Origin: Anaerocolumna sp. AGMB13020
Lineage (GTDB): Bacteria > Bacillota > Clostridia > Lachnospirales > Lachnospiraceae
Reading direction: 5' to 3'
Length of the DNA stretch: 64,000 nt
Assembly (NCBI RefSeq): GCF_033100115.1
Contig: NZ_CP136910.1
Span: 5,596,001 to 5,660,000, forward strand
Of this stretch, positions 8,873-16,061 are shown one piece after another. The position numbers were made by a program, and so were the translations under genes. A model generated the notes under the pieces. The model searched no databases. It was not told the DNA's origin and worked only from the letters and a program-made list of their open reading frames with translations. The first letter of the stretch is position 1; every line of letters starts with the position of its first letter.

Positions 8873-10471
8873 ATGAGTTCCAATAATGCGGTTAATACTT
8901 TAAATGAAACGATTAACTCATTTAAGTCCAGAGTAGATGTTAAGATTGAGTCTGTAAATACATCAACCTCCAGTCTAAGAGCTACCACCAATAAAATTTA
9001 CGACAGTATCAGTAAGTTCAAGATTGATATGATACAAAATGAAGAAAAACAGATAGCCCACGAGAACATGCTTCGAATCGATCAGGTACTCAAGGAACAA
9101 TTCGGTGATTACGAGGCCATTCGAAAGACGGTAATGGGAGTTGTGAAGGACTTTGATATTAATCTGGTAAGAAACAGCACCATACAGGAGTTATCGGAAG
9201 AACTATGGATTACCAGCTCCCGTTATTGGCTGTCCTATGCATTAATTGCCATTACTGCCTGGGTTAACGATTATCCGGAGGTTGCAAGTAATGCTATTTC
9301 AGAAGGAGTTCGAAAGGATAGAATAAAGAGTACGCTCTTCTTCTGCCTAATGAATTTGAGATTTGCCCGAAGTGAGGTAGCAAGTAAATGGTTCTATGAA
9401 TACATGAAAACAGTTGACCCTGCCTCTTTGCAGCAGGAGGCGGCAGTCGTTCTCCAGGCTTATTTAAATGGTATCTTCGGTACTGATAAAGAACTTGAAA
9501 ATGAAGTGAATAAGGTAATACAGAACTGGGTAAATCAGTTGGATGCCAACGAAGAAATATCCGCAACTCTCACAGAGACCTATCTGACCTATATCAGAAA
9601 TCTTCCGAGTAAGGAGTACTGTGATTATCCTTCACTTAAGCAGTTCTGCTATAATGTTTCAGAGGTGGAAGCTTCTTACATGAACGGAGGAAAATACAAT
9701 GAGCTTATAGAGCTTGTCAAATCCCTGGATGTTGAGCTTTCAGAACAGACGAAAGATAATTATAATAACCGGATAGATAGTATTCTGGTGAATCTTATTA
9801 CCAATTATGACAAAGAAGAATTGGAGTTAAAGAATCAGCAGATATATTTTAAGATGATTATCGATAATGACGGTAAGGTTGAGTCGGCAGAACAGCAATA
9901 TGAAGTATTTCAAGGTATTCAGGCAGAAGGTTTCAATGTGGGAAATCAAATGGTCAAATGGGTTGTCTTTGATGATAATTCCCAGACCGATGTTCATGTC
10001 AGAAAATTTGGACTTCAAAATACCAGGAAATGGTTTAAGGAAGCAATTGAGAACTGGAGCTTATCAATAAATCAGGCAATACCTCTTGATTTTAGGCTGC
10101 ACATTGATACCTGGTCAGGAATTACAAACGGAGAAGACCAGGCAGACCAGACAGAACAGATGAAGAGTTTTTATAACAACAATAAATTCCAGATAATGTA
10201 TGTTAACACCTATAATATAGCTGCTGTGATTGCCGTAATCCTAACAATCGGACTTGCCTTTCTAACACCTTTTTCGTTAATCGGTACAGTGCTTGCACTC
10301 GGATTTCTAGTATTCAGAGTATTAATAGCAAGAAAAACGTATCCCAAGCGGGTAAATGCGGCTCTTAATAATCTAAATAATTGCATGAACGAATTAGCAG
10401 ATTTCAAACAGTTTATAAAAGAAAGCAGAAACAATAAGGAAAAGCTTATCAGTGAACTGGAGTATTTATAA
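8873..10471 (+). CDS. coiled-coil/helical protein with C-terminal membrane hairpin (paralogue 2)
   Basis: 532 residues from the ATG at 8873, which has AGGGGAGG 6 bases ahead; a TTG at 8840 is in frame but would overlap the previous gene and lacks such a site. The N-terminus is helical and Ser/Thr/Asn-rich (STSSLRATTNKIYDSIS). The paralogue block reads YWLSYALIAITAWVNDYPEV, followed by LFFCLMNLRFARSEVASKW. Later come LKNQQIYFKMIIDNDGKVES and a DVHVRKFGLQNTRKWF block matching DISVRKFAFSHLKKW in paralogue 1. Two hydrophobic segments near 450-488 make a predicted hairpin, and the tail is a coiled coil. Function unknown. Being adjacent and divergent in sequence, the three paralogues look like subunits of a hetero-oligomer rather than recent duplicates. 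Confidence 0.78.
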   Translation: MSSNNAVNTLNETINSFKSRVDVKIESVNTSTSSLRATTNKIYDSISKFKIDMIQNEEKQIAHENMLRIDQVLKEQFGDYEAIRKTVMGVVKDFDINLVRNSTIQELSEELWITSSRYWLSYALIAITAWVNDYPEVASNAISEGVRKDRIKSTLFFCLMNLRFARSEVASKWFYEYMKTVDPASLQQEAAVVLQAYLNGIFGTDKELENEVNKVIQNWVNQLDANEEISATLTETYLTYIRNLPSKEYCDYPSLKQFCYNVSEVEASYMNGGKYNELIELVKSLDVELSEQTKDNYNNRIDSILVNLITNYDKEELELKNQQIYFKMIIDNDGKVESAEQQYEVFQGIQAEGFNVGNQMVKWVVFDDNSQTDVHVRKFGLQNTRKWFKEAIENWSLSINQAIPLDFRLHIDTWSGITNGEDQADQTEQMKSFYNNNKFQIMYVNTYNIAAVIAVILTIGLAFLTPFSLIGTVLALGFLVFRVLIARKTYPKRVNAALNNLNNCMNELADFKQFIKESRNNKEKLISELEYL

Positions 10472-10490
10472 GAGGAAAGGATGAGATATT

Positions 10491-10673
10491 ATGGAGAATG
10501 ACAATAATATGGAAAATAATATGGAATTAGATGACTTATTGGAACAGAGAATAATGGAGAATTTCTCTCAGGGAAAATCAGAAACAGCGAAGGTTTCCAA
10601 TGAAAAGTTAAAAGAGATGAATAAGAAACTCCCCGCCTGGAGTTTAGAGCCTACTTTTAGCTTTCTGAAATAA
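10491..10673 (+). CDS. small acidic protein, unknown
   Basis: A 60-residue hydrophilic protein beginning MENDNNMENNMELDDLLEQR and ending LEPTFSFLK. AGAGGAAAGGA precedes the ATG by about 11 bases, and the gene sits 19 bases after paralogue 2. Its TAA shares bases with the ATG of the next gene (TAATG), which strongly implies translation coupling and so supports it as real. No cysteine, membrane segment or known motif is present. The Asn/Glu/Met-rich start and helix-forming middle suggest a small binding partner or linker subunit of the cluster. I cannot name a family. Confidence 0.6.
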   Translation: MENDNNMENNMELDDLLEQRIMENFSQGKSETAKVSNEKLKEMNKKLPAWSLEPTFSFLK

Positions 10674-11194
10674 TGCAGGCGGTAATAGGTAGTACATATT
10701 CAGATTGGCTGCAAATAGCCAGTGAAGTGAAGGCAAATGGCTTAAATGATAGAAGTTATAATAAATTAAAAGCTGCCGCTCCTTTGGAGCTGTCCATGGA
10801 ATGGAGTGAGCAGCTTTTTATTCAGACAGGGAATTTGCTACGGCAAGTGTTGGAAAAAAGCTTTTGTGAACTGGAGAGGAAACTGAATCAGGTAATTCAA
10901 TATGGTGATGCCGAATTTGCAGACAGAGAACTAAAGAACTTTCATAAGAAATTAAAGCAATGCTTTTTTTATAAGGATTATCCATGTCTACCAGGAAATA
11001 TGAAGAAGAGATTAAGCAGGGATATATGTGAAAATGTCAGAGTATATGAAGTCGGAATAACAAAGTATCTGAAAAATGCTGCAATGGATTATCCGGGACA
11101 TTTTACAGAGGACATTTTGTATCTTTTTCAGAAACGAAGTTTTTATGGTTATGTGAGAGAGTTGATGAAAAATTCGTTAGATGATATTACATAG
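10673..11194 (+). CDS. 173-residue helical protein, unknown
   Basis: Starts in a TAATG overlap with the 60-residue gene. It is predicted almost entirely helical and mostly basic, with one stretch rich in aromatic residues and Cys (CFFYKDYPCLPG) near the middle. There is no signal peptide or membrane segment. It ends 92 bases before the AAA+ ATPase gene. I recognise no family. Its coupling to the small acidic protein and its position between the membrane-hairpin paralogues and the ATPase suggest an adaptor. The region 11195-11286 after it contains no clear terminator, so read-through into the ATPase gene is likely. Confidence 0.65.
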   Translation: MQAVIGSTYSDWLQIASEVKANGLNDRSYNKLKAAAPLELSMEWSEQLFIQTGNLLRQVLEKSFCELERKLNQVIQYGDAEFADRELKNFHKKLKQCFFYKDYPCLPGNMKKRLSRDICENVRVYEVGITKYLKNAAMDYPGHFTEDILYLFQKRSFYGYVRELMKNSLDDIT

Positions 11195-11286
11195 TTTTGA
11201 TATAAAAAGTAATTTAACTTTGTTTCACACACTGATTTGTAGCAGTGCAACATCTGCAAGCAGATGAGCATGCAATGGGAGTTAGT

Positions 11287-12822
11287 ATGAGCAATTACAA
11301 GGAAGTAAAACAGGAATTATTACATTATATCATGGCCAGAACACCCTTAGTAATCATTAATACTACGGAAAGAGAACGTGCCGAGAAGATGTTAAGAGAA
11401 CTTGCGGCTGAGAAACAGTTGGATTTACTTTATTACACTGATGCCAAGCAGTTAAAGAATTTAAATAGTGCAGGGGGAGCCTATGATACCCAGGAGGATC
11501 CTCTGGGCTATTTCCTGGGAACCTTTAAGAAGCAGCGTCACTGTACCATAGCGCTGGGTGATGTAAAGAGGATATCCGATGATAATGTATATTCCAGGGA
11601 ATTATTGAACATACTATATATGGCGAAGGAAACTGCAGGGGTATTCATACTTATAACACCTGATACAGTATGGACCAGACTGTTGCAGTTTGGGATGATT
11701 ACTACCCTTGATCTTCCGGATCTGCAGGAAAGAACCTACCAGCTGGAAGAATTTATACATACATACAGAGGAAGGTTTATGATTAACCTGGACAACCAGG
11801 ATATTGCAAGAATGGCTGTACTGCTTCGTGGCTTTTCAGAAATACAGATTGATAATATTCTTTCTGCTGAGATAATCGGCAGCAATGGTTTGGACAAATC
11901 AAGAATTTATGGACTTACAGAACAGAAACAACGGTTGTATGCCAGAAGTGCCAGTGTTCAATATATCAATGACAGTCGTAAATATAGAGTTGCCGGTATG
12001 GGGAATCTAAAAGCCTGGCTGGCTGAAAAGAGAAAAGTATTTTTTATGCCGGAGGAAGTTCTTTATAAGTACGATCTGGTACCTCCCAAAGGAATCTTAC
12101 TGGTAGGCGTACCTGGCTGCGGTAAATCTCTGTCTGCCAAATTGATTTCACAGGAGTGGGAACTTCCGTTATTCAGACTGGATGTTGGGGCAATTTTTGA
12201 TAAATGGGTGGGCGAGAGTGAGAAAAAGATGAGAGAAGCTCTGCAATATATTGAAAATGTTTCTCCTTGTGTTTTATGGATCGATGAAATAGAAAAAGTA
12301 CTTGCTACTTCGGACTCCGGAAACGAAACCGGTAAGAGGGTGTTGGGAGACTTTCTCTTTTGGCTTCAGGAAGCTAACAGCAAAGTGTTTATGGTAGCAA
12401 CTGCAAATGATGTAAAAGCGCTTCCTTACGAATTGTATCGAAAGGGACGCTTTTCTGAAATCTTTTTTGTAGGACTGCCAAACGAAGAAGAACGTAAAGA
12501 AGTGATTCTTCATTATATGGAACGAACTATGAAGCTGGTACCAAAGGAACAGGAGCTTGACGAACTGGTGAGAAAAACGGACAGGTATTCCTATTCAGAT
12601 ATTGAAAATGCAATTAAGGATGTGGCACAGAAGTTGCTTATAAACGGGTACATCCCAGGTGTTACTCCGTTAAACAGTGAAATTATTAAGAAGGAACTTC
12701 TCTCCTCCGTTTCTAAGATAATACCAATATCCAGAACGAATGCAGAACTGGTAGAGGACATCTGCAAATGGGGTGAGGAAAAGGCTATCAACGTAACAAA
12801 ACAGCAGGAGGCGGTAAGGTGA
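11287..12822 (+). CDS. Ycf46-like AAA+ ATPase
   Basis: 511 residues from the ATG at 11287, which has GGGAG 5 bases ahead; an in-frame GTG at 11245 lacks a binding site. Residues 1-240 form the N-terminal domain that precedes the ATPase in Ycf46-type proteins. The AAA+ module follows: Walker A GVPGCGKS (274-281), Walker B VLWIDE (329-334), sensor-1 ATAND, and the RKGRFSEIFF segment (385 on) carrying the arginine finger. The combination CVLWIDEIEK, FVGLPNEEERKE and RKGRF is typical of the Ycf46 subgroup of cyanobacteria, plastids and scattered bacteria, whose role is poorly defined. Its TGA overlaps the GTG start of paralogue 3. I infer it is the energy-using remodeller of this membrane cluster. 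Confidence 0.88.
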   Translation: MSNYKEVKQELLHYIMARTPLVIINTTERERAEKMLRELAAEKQLDLLYYTDAKQLKNLNSAGGAYDTQEDPLGYFLGTFKKQRHCTIALGDVKRISDDNVYSRELLNILYMAKETAGVFILITPDTVWTRLLQFGMITTLDLPDLQERTYQLEEFIHTYRGRFMINLDNQDIARMAVLLRGFSEIQIDNILSAEIIGSNGLDKSRIYGLTEQKQRLYARSASVQYINDSRKYRVAGMGNLKAWLAEKRKVFFMPEEVLYKYDLVPPKGILLVGVPGCGKSLSAKLISQEWELPLFRLDVGAIFDKWVGESEKKMREALQYIENVSPCVLWIDEIEKVLATSDSGNETGKRVLGDFLFWLQEANSKVFMVATANDVKALPYELYRKGRFSEIFFVGLPNEEERKEVILHYMERTMKLVPKEQELDELVRKTDRYSYSDIENAIKDVAQKLLINGYIPGVTPLNSEIIKKELLSSVSKIIPISRTNAELVEDICKWGEEKAINVTKQQEAVR

Positions 12823-14528
12823 GCAATTGGGAATTAAAGAGCCGGGTCAGCAGTCTGAGGGCAGAGCTGGCAGGAATTGAACTTCAGAACCAGGCAATTC
12901 GCAATGAAATTGCAGGAGTGGTTAGTGATATTGTTCGTAATAACTCAGTATTACTCAATTACAATGACAAGATCCGAAATTCACTGGATACTGCTGCCAC
13001 AACGTTAAATGAATCCATTAGCAAAGCACTGGATTCCTTTGAAGTGCAAGGAGAAATTGACCATATCTATTCACAATATAAGCGTATTGAATTGGCGAAT
13101 AAAAAGATTCGGGCACTGAATAACAGGAAGTATTATGAGTTTAACAATTACCGGACGGTCAGGAAACTGGTACAGGGAATAATGGATAACTTAAATCTAA
13201 ATATGGTAAGTGATGAGGTTATCTATAAATCCATTGAAAAACAGCATTTAAAAACACCGGATTACTGGTTGACCTGTGCTTTATTAAGTATTATGGCCTG
13301 GAACAATGATGATAAGCTGTTGGCAGATAAGGCAATTGAGAGAGCTGTAGGTCTGGATAAGAAGAACAGCAGTATCTTTTATATGATATTTAACATTAGA
13401 ATGGGACGAGAAGAAGCTGCTGCAAAATGGTTTATGCTGTATCAGCAGTGTGATCTGACAGGAAGTGACGAAAGTACTTTTCTGATGCTATTTTCCCTGA
13501 TCAGTAAAACCTTAACCTTAAATGTAGATGAAAAAACAGCCGGAGAGGTGAAGGACTTCATCAACCGTATGATGTTAAAGAATGCGGAAAGAGAAGGCTA
13601 TAAAGAAGAGGAAATTATTGGACGGATACAACAGAATCTGCTGCGGTTAAAAACGTCTGAAAGTTATGACTTTCCTGGCCTTGGCAAATACTGCAAAGAA
13701 TATGAGCAATTACTTGATATGCTCAACCTGGCACATAATAATTATCATATACTGGAAATGATATATAGAATCAAGAATGTGCCGATAGATGAAAAGAATA
13801 GATATCTTAGTGATTTCATGGATGAATTGCTTCGTAAACCAATTCCCAGTGAACAGGAAACCTATGATGAAATAGAGTATAATGAATTAATCATCCGTTA
13901 CAATGGTGATGTGGATAAGGCCAAAGCAGACATTAATGAAAAAAAGAAAAAGTCAAGGCAGGAGTTCAATCTTATGCTCAGTCTGATTTCCTGGATCTAT
14001 GACTTTTCTCTTGATAAGGTAAACGGTCAGATGCGTCTTAATATGTTTACGCTAATCAAAGGACTACAGGAGAAGGCAGTAAATAAGTATTTCAGTTATT
14101 ACCGGTCTCTGCATAAGAAAGTTCTGCCAGTTGAATTAAATGATTATAAAGCAGATGTAGATTTTACAGAAAGCGCAGCGGAACTTGAAAAAATAAATAC
14201 TTATTACGAGAATCAGATTGAAGTAAGATTAAAAGAAATAAAAAATATTTATGCTTATGTAGCCCTTGGAGTAGGTGCTGCTAATTTGGTTGCCGCATAT
14301 TTTCTGCACCCGCTGATAGCAATAGCAGGTATTGGTTTTGGAATTTATGGTGTGGACATGATATTTATCAATAAACGCATAAAAAATAACATCATTCTGG
14401 AATTACAGGGTGCAAAACGTGTGACTCAGGAGTTGTTTCAGAAGCTGTTTGGGGAATATTCACAACTTGATGAAACCTATAAAGAAATGGATTTGGTATC
14501 AACAAAAATTCTGGAGGAACTTTATTAA
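12819..14528 (+). CDS. coiled-coil/helical protein with C-terminal membrane hairpin (paralogue 3)
   Basis: 569 residues, starting at a GTG that overlaps the ATPase stop (GTGA), with AGGAGG 7 bases ahead, so translation is coupled to the ATPase. The N-terminus is a coiled coil (SRVSSLRAELAGIELQNQAI). The paralogue block reads YWLTCALLSIMAWNNDDKLL, then IFYMIFNIRMGREEAAAKWF and IEYNELIIRYNGDVDKAKAD. Hydrophobic segments near 477-495 and 498-517 form the membrane hairpin, followed by a helical tail (LQGAKRVTQELFQKLFGEYS). It is more diverged from paralogues 1 and 2 than they are from each other, judging by these blocks. It is the last gene of the cluster; a strong terminator lies at 14673. Confidence 0.78.
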   Translation: MSNWELKSRVSSLRAELAGIELQNQAIRNEIAGVVSDIVRNNSVLLNYNDKIRNSLDTAATTLNESISKALDSFEVQGEIDHIYSQYKRIELANKKIRALNNRKYYEFNNYRTVRKLVQGIMDNLNLNMVSDEVIYKSIEKQHLKTPDYWLTCALLSIMAWNNDDKLLADKAIERAVGLDKKNSSIFYMIFNIRMGREEAAAKWFMLYQQCDLTGSDESTFLMLFSLISKTLTLNVDEKTAGEVKDFINRMMLKNAEREGYKEEEIIGRIQQNLLRLKTSESYDFPGLGKYCKEYEQLLDMLNLAHNNYHILEMIYRIKNVPIDEKNRYLSDFMDELLRKPIPSEQETYDEIEYNELIIRYNGDVDKAKADINEKKKKSRQEFNLMLSLISWIYDFSLDKVNGQMRLNMFTLIKGLQEKAVNKYFSYYRSLHKKVLPVELNDYKADVDFTESAAELEKINTYYENQIEVRLKEIKNIYAYVALGVGAANLVAAYFLHPLIAIAGIGFGIYGVDMIFINKRIKNNIILELQGAKRVTQELFQKLFGEYSQLDETYKEMDLVSTKILEELY

Positions 14529-14589
14529 AAGATATGCGATGTCCAATTCTGTAAAACCTGGAAAATAGCGTAAATTAAGAAGATTAGGC

Positions 14590-14618
14590 TTGTTTTATGC
14601 AATATAATGTAGTATAAA
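14590..14618 (+). promoter_or_regulatory. promoter for the diguanylate cyclase leader
   Basis: TTGTTT at 14590-14595, a 17-base spacer and TATAAA at 14613-14618. A transcript from here would begin near 14625 and pass through a small hairpin (CAAGTAAG..CTTAACTTG, about 14638-14660) and then the strong terminator at 14673 before reaching the GGDEF gene. That arrangement would fit attenuation. Confidence 0.4.
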
Positions 14619-14672
14619 TATTGTAATGGTAGTTGGACAAGTAAGAATGAGCTTAACTTGGCTTGACTGAAG

Positions 14673-14711
14673 AACCAATCTTAATGACAACTGTTATTAG
14701 GGTTGGTTTTT
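14673..14711 (+). terminator. strong intrinsic terminator or attenuator
   Basis: A near-perfect 17-bp stem (AACCAATCTTAATGACA at 14673-14689 against TGTTATTAGGGTTGGTT at 14692-14708, with G-U pairs) is followed by a T run. It closes the cluster that ends at 14528, or acts as attenuator for the GGDEF gene. Its presence argues that codons upstream of 14762 are not translated. Confidence 0.75.
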
Positions 14712-14761
14712 GCTATTCAGACAGCTCTATCATGAGGGAAAGAAAGAGACCGAGGTGTTTG

Positions 14762-15694
14762 ATGAAGGAAATTCTTGATGAAATTATTGAAAGACTATCG
14801 ATTTTTCATGATATGTATACGTTTATCAGGATAATAGACCCTATTAATAAGAAATCTTATGTGAAACAGAAAGAAGAAGCTGAATATCAGTTTGTGGAAG
14901 GGCACTGTTATGATTTCTGGAAGAAGGGAAGACAGTGTGCCAACTGTTTGTCCAGGAGAACGTTAAAGACGAATAAATACGCTTTTAAGCTAGAGATGAA
15001 GGAGGAAAGGCTGTTTCTTATACAGACTTATCCTGTTGAGCTTAATAACAATCATTATATTATAGAGATGCTAAAGGATGTTACGGATCAGGGAATGTTT
15101 ATTAATGAGAAAGCTGATGAGTATCAGGAATTATCGGGGTATATTAAAAATCTGAATTCAAAAATCATTGAAGATCAGGTGACCGAAATTTATAACAGAA
15201 GATTTTTGGAGGAACAACTTCCTATTGATTTAGAAAGAGCAAAAGCTAATGCTGATTCGCTGGCGGTTATAATCGTAGATGTGGACAGATTTAAGCAGAT
15301 AAATGACACCCAGGGACATCCTGCCGGTGACAGCATCTTAAAACAACTTTCCTCTATCTTTAAGGATTCCATAAGAGCCTCTTCGGACTGGATAGCAAGG
15401 TATGGAGGGGATGAATTTATTATACTTTTATATCATGTAACAGAAGACCAGGTGATTAAGATAACGGAGGAATTCAGAAGGCAGGTTGAAGAAGCGGAAT
15501 TTTATTACGAGGATAAGGAACTGCATTTTACCTGTAGTTTCGGTGTCTGTCTTGTAAATGGCGGTGATTATGACTATAACAGAATTATAGGTATAGCAGA
15601 TGAAAGCCTTTATGAAGCAAAACGAAATGGAAAAAATAAAGTTGTTATCAGAACAGACAATGGAGTTCCTAATGATACGGTAAATTTTATTTGA
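14762..15694 (+). CDS. diguanylate cyclase with N-terminal Cys-containing PAS-like domain
   Basis: 310 residues from the ATG at 14762 (GAGGTG a few bases ahead). The frame is open back to 14663, but that region is a terminator hairpin. The N-terminal ~140 residues are PAS-like, with a cysteine group (HCYDFW..GRQCANCLSRR) typical of this clostridial sensor family, where they might bind metal or sense redox. After a short coiled coil comes a GGDEF domain with an intact RYGGDEF active site and the Mg-binding VDVDRFKQIND segment, so it should make cyclic-di-GMP from two GTP. The allosteric I-site position reads ASSD instead of RxxD, so product inhibition at that site is probably absent. It is soluble. 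Its TGA overlaps the -35 element of the alaS promoter. Confidence 0.87.
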   Translation: MKEILDEIIERLSIFHDMYTFIRIIDPINKKSYVKQKEEAEYQFVEGHCYDFWKKGRQCANCLSRRTLKTNKYAFKLEMKEERLFLIQTYPVELNNNHYIIEMLKDVTDQGMFINEKADEYQELSGYIKNLNSKIIEDQVTEIYNRRFLEEQLPIDLERAKANADSLAVIIVDVDRFKQINDTQGHPAGDSILKQLSSIFKDSIRASSDWIARYGGDEFIILLYHVTEDQVIKITEEFRRQVEEAEFYYEDKELHFTCSFGVCLVNGGDYDYNRIIGIADESLYEAKRNGKNKVVIRTDNGVPNDTVNFI

Positions 15695-15719
15695 CAGTTT
15701 ATCTGAAGTATGGTAACAT
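15691..15719 (+). promoter_or_regulatory. promoter of the T-box/alaS transcript
   Basis: TTGACA at 15691-15696, a 17-base spacer and TAACAT at 15714-15719. The -35 overlaps the stop codon of the preceding diguanylate cyclase gene. Confidence 0.65.
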
Positions 15720-15774
15720 ACTTTCAACTTAAAAACAAAAGGCTGAGAAGAGAAATAGTATATTTCATTTATGT

Positions 15775-16026
15775 TTCAGAGAGAGGATGGTTGGTGTGAA
15801 TCCTTACAGACATGAGGTAGAAGCAGTCTCGGAGCTGTGAACCGAAGGGATTATGATTAATCCGCAGTAGACTTCAACGGAATTCCACCGTTATAAGGAA
15901 AAAGTATCGGATGACGATTATTCCATATCCCGTACTGATGAGTGCAGAATAACCCTGAATTTAGGTGGTAACACGGACTGAATAGTTCGCCCTAAGCTGA
16001 TTTTTATCAGCTTGGGGCTTTTTTTG
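15775..16026 (+). ncRNA. T-box leader with terminator, upstream of alaS
   Basis: This shows the order of elements of a T-box: a stem I apex (GGATGGTTGGTGTGAATCC at 15785-15803), a stem III hairpin (AACGGAATTCCACCGTT), the T-box sequence TTAGGTGGTAACACGG at 15961-15976, and an intrinsic terminator (CCTAAGCTGA / TCAGCTTGGGG at 15991-16016, then T7). The bulge TGGT at 15966-15969 matches a tRNA ending ACCA, as expected for tRNA-Ala with discriminator A. A GCT alanine triplet at 15834-15836 is a plausible specifier codon, but I could not fold stem I with certainty. Uncharged tRNA-Ala would favour the antiterminator and turn on the downstream synthetase. Confidence 0.88.
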
Positions 16027-16061
16027 TTTTTAAGGATTAAATCAAAGAAAGGAGATACGCT

